Assembly: GCF_008122505.1 (NCBI RefSeq)
Contig: NZ_VSSB01000001.1
Coordinates: 124,001-188,000, forward strand
Source of the DNA: Agromyces mariniharenae
Lineage (GTDB): Bacteria; Actinomycetota; Actinomycetes; Actinomycetales; Microbacteriaceae
DNA length: 64,000 nt
Direction of reading: 5' to 3'
Part shown: piece after piece, positions 1 to 7,561 of the stretch
How the letters are laid out: the number at the start of each line of letters is the position of its first letter
How positions within the stretch are numbered: position 1 is the stretch's first letter
Made by a program: the position numbers and the translations under genes
The notes under the pieces: model-generated
What the model saw: the letters and a program-made list of their open reading frames with translations, nothing else
Told to the model about the DNA's origin: nothing
Database searches by the model: none

Positions 1-182
1 TCCCGGGTCCGGTCGTCGTCCCGCTGGTCGTGCCGAATGAGACCGACTTCTCGGTCAGCGGCTGCACCATCGTGAACAACGAGGCACTGCTGGACGACAT
101 CGCGGCGAACCCTGGCGCGTACTACGTCAACGTGCACAACGCGAACAACATGCCTGGGGAGATCCGGGGCCAGCTGAAGTAG
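1..182 (+). CDS. CHRD-domain protein, C-terminal fragment
   Basis: The frame open from base 3 runs into a TAG at 180-182, so only the last 59 codons of a gene starting before the window are present. The ending reads NPGAYYVNVHN and then PGEIRGQL, the typical close of a CHRD (chordin-like) domain, found in secreted or surface bacterial proteins of unclear biochemical role. One Cys (SGCTIVNN) and no membrane anchor are visible in this part. The family match is from motif memory; the N-terminus and any signal peptide lie outside the window. Confidence 0.75.
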   Translation, partial: PGPVVVPLVVPNETDFSVSGCTIVNNEALLDDIAANPGAYYVNVHNANNMPGEIRGQLK

Positions 183-251
183 CACCGGCCACAGGGCGCC
201 GCCTCACGCCGTTCGGTGGTCGGATCTTCACGTGACCCGGGAGGTCGCGCC

Positions 252-719
252 ATGATGACCACCGAGCGACGAATCGAGGAGCGCACCGGATACCCGCCGC
301 CCGCGCTCACCGCAGCGGTGCTCGCGGTCCTCGCGATCGTGCTCGCCGTGGTCGGGGTCTGGGCGCTCGCCGAGACGTCGGCCCGCGCGTTCGCGACCTA
401 CACCCCGGTCGAGGCGTCCGTCGTCGACGAGCACGGCGAGCGGCTGGTCGTCGCCGACCGGCGCGGCAACCGCACCGAGACGGTCCGCGTCGTGAGCGTC
501 GAGCTCCCCGACGGCGCGCGTGCCGACCTGCGCAGCGCCGACCTCGGCGTCGGCACGACCGCGACGGTCTACCTGAGCAGCACGGGGACGGTGTCCGAGT
601 CGCCGCCCGAGCCGCCGAGCCTCCTGGAATGGATGATCGGCGCGGCGGCCGTGGTTGCTGCGGTCGTGCTCGGGGTCCTGTCGGTGCGCGTCGTGCTGCG
701 GTTGCGCAGATCCTCTTGA
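252..719 (+). CDS. small membrane protein with two TM helices, DUF3592-like
   Basis: A protein of about 155 aa. A first hydrophobic helix follows the short basic N-terminus (LTAAVLAVLAIVLAVVGVWA) and a second lies near the C-terminus before an Arg-rich tail ending RLRRSS. Between them is an exported beta-rich domain of about 75 residues with alternating charges. This topology resembles DUF3592-type proteins, but I do not recognise a specific family. The ATG at 252 was chosen because GGGAGG lies just upstream; an in-frame start at 216 would add 12 residues without a better ribosome site. It follows the CHRD gene by 69 bp on the same strand, so co-transcription is possible. Confidence 0.6.
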   Translation: MMTTERRIEERTGYPPPALTAAVLAVLAIVLAVVGVWALAETSARAFATYTPVEASVVDEHGERLVVADRRGNRTETVRVVSVELPDGARADLRSADLGVGTTATVYLSSTGTVSESPPEPPSLLEWMIGAAAVVAAVVLGVLSVRVVLRLRRSS

Positions 720-794
720 CGGTGTGGCGTTTCAGGCGATGATCGGCGCTTTCCGGCTCATCGCGGTGTCAGTGGGTCCTGTTTGGATGGACCC

Positions 795-2256
795 ATGCCC
801 GCCTCCCTCGACCTCGCGCATGAAGCGGCGCTCGAGGCGGAGTTGGCGGCGATCTCCACGTTCGAGACGGCGATCCGGCAGCTCCAGGCCCGGGCAGTAC
901 CGGTGCATCCAGCGGGCTCGCGAGCTCGGGGCCGACGTCGAGCGCGTGACCGAGTCGAGCACCCCGCGCGAGCGCGACATGGCGAAGCGCTCGTTCGTCG
1001 CCGAACTCGCGACGACGCTCGGGCGGCACGAGGCATCCGCTTCGCGTCTCGTTGCCGAGGCCGAACGACTCACCGGTCCCCGCCACGCGACGCTCGACGC
1101 GCTGGCGGCGGGAGAGCTCGCGCTCACGCAGGTGCGCTCGGTGCTCGAACTGACGCACGACCTTCCGGTCGAGGTCGCCGACGCGGTCGAGCAGGTCGCC
1201 CTCGATGCGGCATCGGCCGCGGCGGCGAACGGCGTCGTGTCCACGAACGCCGACGTCCGGCGGCGCATGCGCCGCGTGCGCGAGCGGCTGCACCCCCAGC
1301 CGTTGGCCGATCGACGAGCGCGCGCCGTCGACGATCGGCGCGTCTGCCTCGATCCCGCACCCGACGGCATGGCGTGGCTGAGCCTGCACCTCGAGGCCGA
1401 GCGCGCCGTCGCGATCGACGCGCGCCTCACCGCGCTCGCGGCGCGCCCGACCGAAGCCGGCGACATGCGCACGTCACTGCAACGCGCCGTCGACGTCGCG
1501 GCCGATCTGCTGCTCGGCGGTGGGCTGCTCGGCGGTGGGCTGCTCGGCGGTGGGCTGCTCGGCGGTGGGCTGCTCGACGACGAGCGCACGCGCCACGACG
1601 CTACCGTCATCGGCGCAGTGGTGCCCCGCATCAACGTGACCGTGCCGGTGCTGACGCTGCTCGGGCTCGATGACGAGCCGGCCGAGCTCGAGGGGTACGG
1701 CCCGATCGACCCCGAGACCGCCCGGCTGCTCACCGTGCACGCGCCGTGGATACGTCGCATCCTGGTGCACCCCGAGACCGGCGCCGTGGTGAGCTACGGC
1801 CGCGAGCGCTATCGAGTGCCGGCCGATCTCGCCGGGCTCGTGCGGTTCCGCGACGGGCAGTGCCGTTTTCCGGGCTGCTCACGGCCCGCCACGCACGCCG
1901 ATCTCGACCACACCACGGCCTTCGCACGCGGGGGCACGACCTCCGCGACGAACCTCGCGGCGCTCTGCGAACCTCACCATCACCTCAAGCACGAGAGCAG
2001 GTGGCGGGTGCTGCAGGAGCCCGGCGGCGTGATGCGCTGGACCTCACCAGCGGGTCACGTGCTGAGAACGCTGCCCGAGCGGCCGTTCATGCCGGTCGGT
2101 GCGGGCGAGGGGGTCGACGCAGCGGATGCCGCGTGCCCGGCGTCGACGGCGATCGCGCGGCGCATCGAACCGCCGCCGATTCCGCCCGATCCGAGCCCAA
2201 CGATCGATGAGGAGTGGCAGGCATTGCTCGAGTGGTACGAGCCGGTGCCGTTCTGA
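795..2256 (+). pseudogene. DUF222 / HNH endonuclease family protein, interrupted by a +1 frameshift
   Basis: This is a DUF222 protein with a C-terminal HNH nuclease domain: CRFPGCSRPATHADLDHT followed by the NLAALCEPHHHLKHE region supplies the zinc Cys residues and the HNH histidines. The family is abundant in actinobacteria and often multicopy; its biological role is not settled. The N-terminus (ATG 795, MPASLDLAHEAALEAE) is in a different frame from the rest. The switch falls in CCCGGG at 889-894: dropping one base (for example G894) gives LQARQYRCIQRAREL and restores one 486-codon gene. It is either a real disruption or a sequencing error. A shorter product could start at ATG 979. Four perfect 15-bp repeats lie in the middle (1510-1569). 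Confidence 0.75.
1510..1569 (+). repeat. 15-bp tandem repeat, four perfect copies, inside the HNH gene
   Basis: The unit CTGCTCGGCGGTGGG is repeated exactly four times (1510-1524, 1525-1539, 1540-1554, 1555-1569), with a further CTGCTC at 1570. It encodes repeated Leu-Leu-Gly-Gly-Gly. The unit is a multiple of three, so copy number can change without breaking the frame. Perfect identity suggests recent slippage expansion in a linker between the DUF222 and HNH parts. Confidence 0.95.
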
Positions 2257-2293
2257 GCGAGCGCGCGCAACGTCGGAGGCGCGCCTGGCTCGA

Positions 2294-3139
2294 TCACGAC
2301 GGCACGAGCGGGAAGATCGCCGGCCAGCCGTTGTGCGCGTAGACGATGACGCAGAACACGACCGCGTCGAAGATGAGGTGCACGATCAGCACGTACGTGA
2401 GCGACTTCGTGAGCTTGAAGGTGTAGCCCTGGATGAGCGTGAACGGGATCGTGAGCAGGGGCCCCCACGACTGGTAGCCGAGCTCCCACAGGAACGAGAC
2501 GAACACGACCGACTGCAGCAGGTTGGCCTGCCAGGTCGGGAAGTGGCGGCGCAGCAGCGCGAAGACCGTGCAGATGAAGAACAGCTCGTCCCACGTGCCG
2601 ACGGCGTTGACGCCGACGAAGAGGCGGGCGATCTCGTCGGGCGTAGTGACCGTCGGCCAGTTCTCGTAGACGCCCGAGGTGATGAAGTAGAAGGGCAGGA
2701 TGAGCCAGCCCGCTACGGTGACGGCGATGAGGTAGATCCACTGGGTGCGGGTCCAGCGCCGTCCGGTGCGCCACGGGAAGCGGATGACCCGGTCGCCGTA
2801 CCAGTAGCGGGAGATCACGTAGGGCACGGCCACCGCGAGGCCGAGCACCACGGCGAAGCGCACCATGCTCCAGTACGCGATGTCCGCCTCGAGGGGCATC
2901 GTCGAGATGATGACCTGGCCGATCGCGATGAGGAGGAGGTCGGGCAGGAGTCGGTCGGTGCGACCCGACCGGTCGACCAGCCACGCGACCACGAGGCCCA
3001 CGGCGAGCACGGCGTAGCCGAGGAGGTTCTGCTCGAATCCGAACAGCAGCACCGCCGCGCCGCACACCAGCACCGCGGGCACGAGGCCGATCGGGTGCGT
3101 GCGCACCTCGCTCGGGGCGGCGACGGGAGCGGCGGTCAC
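2294..3139 (-). CDS. CPBP-like intramembrane protease homologue (degenerate motif)
   Basis: An integral membrane protein of 281 aa with about eight hydrophobic helices. The motif WDELFFICTVF, later FLWELGYQSW, and the late helix YVLIVHLIFD have the order expected for CPBP (CAAX/bacteriocin-processing) glutamic intramembrane proteases. However, the usual EExxR is only DE here and the downstream Arg is displaced, so activity is uncertain. I chose the GTG at 3139 because TTGCCG (3169-3174), a 17-bp spacer and GAAGCT (3146-3151) lie directly in front, with six bases to the start: a leaderless arrangement. An ATG at 3199 would add a low-complexity Ala-rich leader and leave only 32 bp to the divergent gene. 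Confidence 0.6.
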   Translation of the reverse strand: MTAAPVAAPSEVRTHPIGLVPAVLVCGAAVLLFGFEQNLLGYAVLAVGLVVAWLVDRSGRTDRLLPDLLLIAIGQVIISTMPLEADIAYWSMVRFAVVLGLAVAVPYVISRYWYGDRVIRFPWRTGRRWTRTQWIYLIAVTVAGWLILPFYFITSGVYENWPTVTTPDEIARLFVGVNAVGTWDELFFICTVFALLRRHFPTWQANLLQSVVFVSFLWELGYQSWGPLLTIPFTLIQGYTFKLTKSLTYVLIVHLIFDAVVFCVIVYAHNGWPAIFPLVPS

Positions 3140-3145
3140 CGCTCC

Positions 3146-3174
3146 AGCTTCGCAAGCGGCGATTGCCGCGGCAA
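3146..3174 (-). promoter_or_regulatory. promoter of the CPBP-like gene, leaderless
   Basis: On the minus strand TTGCCG (3174-3169), 17 bp, then GAAGCT (3151-3146), with exactly six bases before the GTG at 3139. The -35 is good and the -10 is a weak TANNNT variant. Confidence 0.45.
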
Positions 3175-3231
3175 GTGCGCCCGCGGCGAGTGCGGCCATG
3201 CGTGTCGGCCCGACATGGCACGATCGGGTGC

Positions 3232-4356
3232 ATGACACGGATGCCCCGGCCCTTCCCCCATCCGTCCACTCACCCGGCGATCGTGCCGCCGTACCTGCTC
3301 ATGCGCATCGCGTCGACCGACGATCCCGCCTACGCCGACGCCGCGGAGGCCGCGCGGCGCTCGCTCCTGCGCGACGCCCCGCTGCGCGAGTTCCGCGCGG
3401 CCGGCGAACTGCCGTCGTTCATGGGCCCCGAGCGTCCGGCACGCGACGAGCGGCCTGCTGCGGCCCCCGGCACGGCGCCGCAGCCCGACCGGCGCATCTC
3501 CGACGCCGAGGGCGACGACAAGCTGCCCGGGCGCCTCGTGCGCCGCGAGGGCGAGCCGCCGACCGCCGACACGGCGGTGAACCAGGCGTACGACGGGCTC
3601 GGCGACACCTTCGAGATGTTCGCCCGCGTCTTCGCACGCGACTCGATCGACGACGCCGGAATGCCGCTCGAGGCCACCGTGCACTACGGCGACCGCTACG
3701 ACAACGCCTTCTGGGACGGCGAGCGCATGGTGTTCGGCGACGGCGACGGCGAGGTGTTCCGCGGCTTCACCGAATCGATCAGCGTCATCGGCCACGAGCT
3801 CGCGCACGGCGTCACCGAGCGCACGGCGCGCCTGCGCTACCAGGGGCAGTCGGGCGCGCTCAACGAGCACGTCTCCGACGTGTTCGGCGCGCTCGTCGAG
3901 CAGTACGCGAAGGGGCAGGATGCCGCGTCGGCGACCTGGCTCATCGGGGAGGGGGTCTTCACCGACGCCGTCGACGGTCGCGCCATCCGCTCGATGATCG
4001 AGCCGGGCACCGCGTACGACGACGACGTGCTCGGGCGCGACCCGCAGCCCGACCACTTCGACCGCTACATCGAGACCGACGAGGACAACGGCGGGGTGCA
4101 CCTCAACTCGGGCATCCCCAACCGCGCCTTCGCACTCGCGGCCGTCGAGCTCGGCGGCTTCGCGTGGGAGACGGTCGGCCGGATCTGGTACGACGTGCTC
4201 ACCTCGGGGCGGCTGAAGCCGACGTCGAACTTCCGCGAGTTCGCACGGGAGACGGTGCGCGCCGCGCAGGAGCGCCACGGGCGCACGTCGCGCGAGGCGC
4301 GGGCCGTCGCGAACGGCTGGGCCACCGTCGGCATCGAGGTGCCGCCCACCCCGTGA
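3232..4356 (+). CDS. protealysin-like M4 metallopeptidase
   Basis: A zinc endopeptidase of the thermolysin family, protealysin type (374 aa). HELAH, residues about 187-191, provides the catalytic Glu and two zinc His. GALNEHVSDVFG supplies the third zinc ligand. DNGGVHLNSGIPNRAF carries the later active-site His region. The short N-terminal part (residues 15-25, AIVPPYLLMRIA) matches the compact protealysin propeptide rather than the long thermolysin prosequence, and no signal peptide is seen, so the enzyme may be cytoplasmic or released without Sec. CACGAT at 3219-3224 lies seven bases before the ATG, consistent with a leaderless message. Its inhibitor-like partner follows 53 bp downstream. 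Confidence 0.92.
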   Translation: MTRMPRPFPHPSTHPAIVPPYLLMRIASTDDPAYADAAEAARRSLLRDAPLREFRAAGELPSFMGPERPARDERPAAAPGTAPQPDRRISDAEGDDKLPGRLVRREGEPPTADTAVNQAYDGLGDTFEMFARVFARDSIDDAGMPLEATVHYGDRYDNAFWDGERMVFGDGDGEVFRGFTESISVIGHELAHGVTERTARLRYQGQSGALNEHVSDVFGALVEQYAKGQDAASATWLIGEGVFTDAVDGRAIRSMIEPGTAYDDDVLGRDPQPDHFDRYIETDEDNGGVHLNSGIPNRAFALAAVELGGFAWETVGRIWYDVLTSGRLKPTSNFREFARETVRAAQERHGRTSREARAVANGWATVGIEVPPTP

Positions 4357-4409
4357 TCCCGACGGCCGCGGCCGGTTCGGCACGGCGGCGCCGGGAGTAC
4401 GATCGCGAC

Positions 4410-4763
4410 ATGGACGTCATCGTGTCGCGGAGCGGCGGCCTGGCGGGCCTTCGGCTCACGTGGGAGGTGCGCGTCGACGAGCAGCCCGACGCCGAGGCCT
4501 GGTACCTCCTCATCGAGGAGATCCCGTGGGGCAAGCCCCCGCCCGTGCCGCCCGAGCCCGACCGGTTCGTCTACCGCATCCGGTGCGCGCCGCACGAGGC
4601 GACGCTCGCGGAGCGCCAGCTCGTGGGTCCGTGGCGGGAGCTCGTCGACCGCGTGCAGGATGCGAGCGAGCCCGAGCGCGGGCGAGCGACCGGCGGCGCC
4701 GAGGGTCGACGACCCACGGCTACGCCGGCAGCGCGGCCGACGCCGACCGACGCGGAGCGCTGA
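4410..4763 (+). CDS. emfourin-like protealysin inhibitor
   Basis: A protein of 117 aa starting MDVIVSRSGGLAGLRLTWEV, the characteristic opening of emfourin (M4in), the small proteinaceous inhibitor encoded next to protealysin genes. The core is about 95 aa; the C-terminus is an Ala/Thr/Pro-rich tail of low complexity. TACGAT at 4398-4403 with six bases to the ATG suggests that it also has its own leaderless promoter, so inhibitor could be made independently of the protease. Its 3' end overlaps the convergent lysoplasmalogenase gene by 44 bp. Family assignment is from the N-terminal pattern plus the neighbour. Confidence 0.8.
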   Translation: MDVIVSRSGGLAGLRLTWEVRVDEQPDAEAWYLLIEEIPWGKPPPVPPEPDRFVYRIRCAPHEATLAERQLVGPWRELVDRVQDASEPERGRATGGAEGRRPTATPAARPTPTDAER

Positions 4764-5412
4764 CGCCGGCACGCTGCAGCCCCACGACGCCGAGCGCGAT
4801 GAGGCCCTGGGCGGCGAGGTACGTCGTCATCACGGTGAGGTCGTGCAGCGCGAACTCGTAGCCCGGCAGGAAGCGTCCGAGCGCGAGCACCGAGTCGGAG
4901 ACGACGAACAGCGCGCCGCCCAGCGCGACGACCCCGCCGATGCCGCCGGCGAGCGCCGCCATCGTGCCGAGCACGAGCCCGTAGATCGCCACCGGCACGA
5001 ACAGCGCCCCGAGGTGCGGCCCGAGCAGGGCGAGGAACGCCGCGTACCAGAGGACGTAGACGAGCGTCCATACGGGAAGACGCCGGCCGCGCGGTGGCAG
5101 CCGCTGGAACAGCGCGATATACGCGACGTGCCCGAGCAGGAACGAGACCAGCCCGACGACGAACCAGAGGTCGCCGGGGAAGGTGAGCAGGACGTCACCG
5201 CCCCACGAGAGCGCGATGGCCGCGAGCAGCAGCACGGGCACTGCGCCGTGCAACGGCCGGAACGCCAGGAGCACCCCGAGCGCGAGCGCCGGCATGAGCA
5301 GCACCTTGGTGACCGTGACCGCCGTGGGATCGGGCGCCACCTGGAGCACCACGAGGTGCACGACCGAGAGCACCGCGTACGGCGCGAACGCGACGGGTGG
5401 GGCGACGGTCAT
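4720..5412 (-). CDS. YhhN family lysoplasmalogenase-like membrane protein
   Basis: A polytopic membrane protein of 230 aa with about eight helices and the YhhN signatures LSWGGDVLLTFPGDLWFVVGL and VVSDSVLALGRF; the conserved Asp residues in these stretches are the presumed catalytic positions. Characterised relatives (TMEM86 type) hydrolyse the vinyl-ether bond of lysoplasmalogens; in bacteria the substrate is usually not known. The ATG at 5412 comes one base after the TGA of the anti-sigma gene (5414-5416), so it is the last gene of the DUF4397-sortase-sigma operon. That context suggests an envelope-lipid role. Confidence 0.8.
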   Translation of the reverse strand: MTVAPPVAFAPYAVLSVVHLVVLQVAPDPTAVTVTKVLLMPALALGVLLAFRPLHGAVPVLLLAAIALSWGGDVLLTFPGDLWFVVGLVSFLLGHVAYIALFQRLPPRGRRLPVWTLVYVLWYAAFLALLGPHLGALFVPVAIYGLVLGTMAALAGGIGGVVALGGALFVVSDSVLALGRFLPGYEFALHDLTVMTTYLAAQGLIALGVVGLQRAGVSAPRRSASAALPA

Positions 5413-5413
5413 C

Positions 5414-6190
5414 TCAGCTCTCCACCAGCTCGCCGCGCACGATCGAGTCGCCGGAGTGCGCCGGGTCGCCATCCACGGGCTCCGCTGAGACGTCGACCAA
5501 CGTGAACTCCGTCAGGTCGATACCCGCGGGCAGGACGAAGCGCCCGGAGGAACCGTCGAGCAGGCCCAGGCTCACGAGGCCCGACGCATCCGAGCGGATG
5601 AGCCACACCTCGCTGACGTCGCCCTGCGGGACCGACGCATCGAGGTCGACCACGATCGAGCGGATGCCGTCGGCGTCCTCCTCCACGGTGGCGTGGCCGG
5701 TCGCGCCGTCCCACCCGGGGAAGGCCGCCAGGTCGGCGCTCGCGAGCACGACCGCAGGGACGGGCGTGGGCTCCGCGTCGCCGAGTCCGCCGATCGCCAC
5801 GCCGACGCCGACCCCGACGAGGATGCCGCCGACGGCTGCGGCGACCGCGATCGGCCACCACGGCCGACGACGCGACGGCAGCTCCGCGACGGGACGGGGC
5901 TCGGCCGGCGCGGCCGGCGTCGCGACCGCGCGCCCGCCCGTGAGCGGATCCCCGGCGAGCTCGGGCGCGAGTCCCAGCTCGGCGTGGATGCCCGCCCACA
6001 CGGACGCGGGCGGCGCCTCGAGCTCGCCCTCGGGCACGCCGGCGCGACCGAGCGCAGCCGTTCGTGCGAGGGTGTCGTACTCGGCGCGGCACTCCGCGCA
6101 CTCGGCGAGGTGGGCGCGGGCCGCGTCGTCGTCGGGTTCGCGCCCCTCGAGCGCGAGCACGGCGAGCTCATCAGGCTCGATGTGGTCCAT
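5414..6190 (-). CDS. RskA-type anti-sigma factor
   Basis: A single-pass membrane anti-sigma factor (258 aa). The N-terminal cytoplasmic part has a zinc-binding anti-sigma motif, HLAECAECRAEY (HxxxCxxC), at residues 27-38. A transmembrane helix follows RRRPWWP at about residue 115. The extracytoplasmic C-terminal domain (SEVWLIRSDASGLVSLGLL to VDVSAEPVDG) matches the anti-sigma-K RskA fold. The ATG at 6190 has GGGAGG six bases upstream; ATG 6193 is the alternative. The start lies within the 3' end of the sigma gene (20-bp overlap), giving translational coupling and balanced sigma/anti-sigma levels. Confidence 0.88.
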   Translation of the reverse strand: MDHIEPDELAVLALEGREPDDDAARAHLAECAECRAEYDTLARTAALGRAGVPEGELEAPPASVWAGIHAELGLAPELAGDPLTGGRAVATPAAPAEPRPVAELPSRRRPWWPIAVAAAVGGILVGVGVGVAIGGLGDAEPTPVPAVVLASADLAAFPGWDGATGHATVEEDADGIRSIVVDLDASVPQGDVSEVWLIRSDASGLVSLGLLDGSSGRFVLPAGIDLTEFTLVDVSAEPVDGDPAHSGDSIVRGELVES

Positions 6191-6740
6191 CATCCACCTC
6201 CCATCGTGCGCGCAGCCTCGCCAGGCTGCGACGGACATGGCTCTTCACGGTTCCGACCGGGAGGTCGAGGGCGTCGGCGATCTGCGTGTGGCTGAGCTGA
6301 TCGTAGAACGCCAGCTCCATCACGCGCCGCGGGACCGGCTCGAGGCGTTCGAGCTCCTCGGCCACCATGACGCGTTCGGCGAGGTCGTCGGTCGCGGGCT
6401 GCGGGGCGACGGATGCCTCGGAGACGAGCGCCTCCTGCAGGCGACGGGCGCGTGCGCGACCCTCGTGCGCATCCGCGATCCGGTGTCGTGTGATGCCGAC
6501 GATCCACGCGCTGAGCGTGGAGCGGGAGCGGTCGAACGTGTGGCGCCCGTTCCACGCCGAGATGTAGACCTGCTGGGTCACGTCCTCGGCATCGGTCCGA
6601 TCGCCGAGGGATCGCAGTGCCAGCCGGAACACCAGCGGCGACCAGCGCGCGTACGCCTCGCGGAGGGCGCGCTCATCGCCTGCTGCGAACTCGCGCGCAA
6701 GGGCCTGGTCGTCGATCTCGGCGAACGAGGTGGTGGTCAC
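6171..6740 (-). CDS. ECF sigma factor (SigK-like)
   Basis: An RNA polymerase sigma factor of the ECF group (189 aa). Region 2 lies at about 20-75 (WSPLVFRLALRSLGDRTDAEDVTQQVYISAW). Region 4 lies at about 125-180 (LERLEPVPRRVMELAFYDQLSHTQIADALDLPVGTVKSHV, an HTH). Pairing with an RskA-type anti-sigma makes a SigK-like assignment likely. The GTG at 6740 was preferred over an ATG at 6848 because AGAGGTGAGGG precedes it at good spacing, and the extra 36 residues would be Pro/Ser-rich and unlike the family. The 120 bp before it, after the sortase gene, contain TATGCT, which could serve as an additional promoter. Confidence 0.88.
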   Translation of the reverse strand: MTTTSFAEIDDQALAREFAAGDERALREAYARWSPLVFRLALRSLGDRTDAEDVTQQVYISAWNGRHTFDRSRSTLSAWIVGITRHRIADAHEGRARARRLQEALVSEASVAPQPATDDLAERVMVAEELERLEPVPRRVMELAFYDQLSHTQIADALDLPVGTVKSHVRRSLARLRARWEVDDGPHRA

Positions 6741-6860
6741 CGGGCGACCCTCACCTCTTCGTGGACCGCTCGGGAGCCTCCCGTCGGCGAGTGCCGACGA
6801 CGGCGGCGCGGCAACGGTCGCCTGCAGCACCGGCCTCAGCATATCCATGCCCCATCCCGA

Positions 6861-7556
6861 TCAGCCGAACGGTGAGGCGGTGACGACGAGGTTGGACAGG
6901 TAGCGGCGGTTCCCGTAGTCGAACTCGCCGCCGCAGGTCACGAGCGTCAGGCGCGGCGCACCCGAGCGGTCGAAGGCGGCGTCCCAGTCGACGTCGGCCT
7001 TCTCGATGACCTGGAGCGACTGCACGGCGTACGCGTGGCGGGTGCCCGCGGCATCCGTCAGCACGACCTCGGTGCCGGGCGCGGCGTCCCTGAGCCGCGC
7101 GAACGGCAGCACGTCGTAGGTCAGCGAGTCGACGTGCGCGGCGATGACCATCGACCCGGCCGCGCTCGCCGGGGCGGGACCCCACTGGTACCACGCCGCG
7201 ATCGTGGGGTCATCGATGAGCCCCATCCGCCCCTGGTCGTCGAGACCCGTCGGCAGGACCTGCACGTCGATGCCGAGCGCGGGCACCTCGAGGCGCGTCG
7301 GCGCCGGCGGCGCAGCCGGCTGGTCCCCCAGCGCGGACGACGTCACCGGGACATCGGGGAGCGCGGCCGCCGACCCGGCCGCGGCCGGGCGCGACGGGGA
7401 CTCGCCGGCACTCGGCGCGGAGGTCTCCGCGGTCGCCGCGGTCGATGCCGTGCCATCCGGGCCCAGCGTCACGGAGCACCCGGCCAGCAGGGCGAGCACG
7501 GCGGAGGCCGCGGCGAGGGATCCGATCACCTCGGCCGCGACCCCCTGCCCGGGCAT
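6861..7556 (-). CDS. class F sortase, lipoprotein-like
   Basis: A sortase transpeptidase of 231 aa. The catalytic His is in VIAAHVDS, the Cys in LTLVTCGGEFD, and the Arg in YGNRRYLSNLVV. The N-terminus has a hydrophobic stretch ending LLAGC, a lipobox, followed by a Thr/Ser/Ala/Pro-rich linker of about 60 residues, so the enzyme is probably anchored as a lipoprotein. It starts five bases after the stop of the DUF4397 gene and is followed by the sigma factor. The neighbouring protein is the obvious candidate partner, although it has no clear LPXTG motif. Confidence 0.87.
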   Translation of the reverse strand: MPGQGVAAEVIGSLAAASAVLALLAGCSVTLGPDGTASTAATAETSAPSAGESPSRPAAAGSAAALPDVPVTSSALGDQPAAPPAPTRLEVPALGIDVQVLPTGLDDQGRMGLIDDPTIAAWYQWGPAPASAAGSMVIAAHVDSLTYDVLPFARLRDAAPGTEVVLTDAAGTRHAYAVQSLQVIEKADVDWDAAFDRSGAPRLTLVTCGGEFDYGNRRYLSNLVVTASPFG

Positions 7557-7561
7557 CCCGA

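Noticed and set aside
1510..1569. The 15-bp repeats as a CRISPR array or regulatory iteron
   Set aside because: No spacers separate the units and they are inside a coding sequence in frame.
3140..3199. ATG 3199 as the start of the CPBP-like gene
   Set aside because: The extra residues are low-complexity Ala, and the gap to the divergent start would be too small; a promoter with correct spacing points to GTG 3139.
6741..6848. An upstream ATG (6848) as the sigma factor start
   Set aside because: It would add a Pro/Ser/Gly-rich segment not found in ECF factors, and the GTG at 6740 has a good ribosome-binding site.
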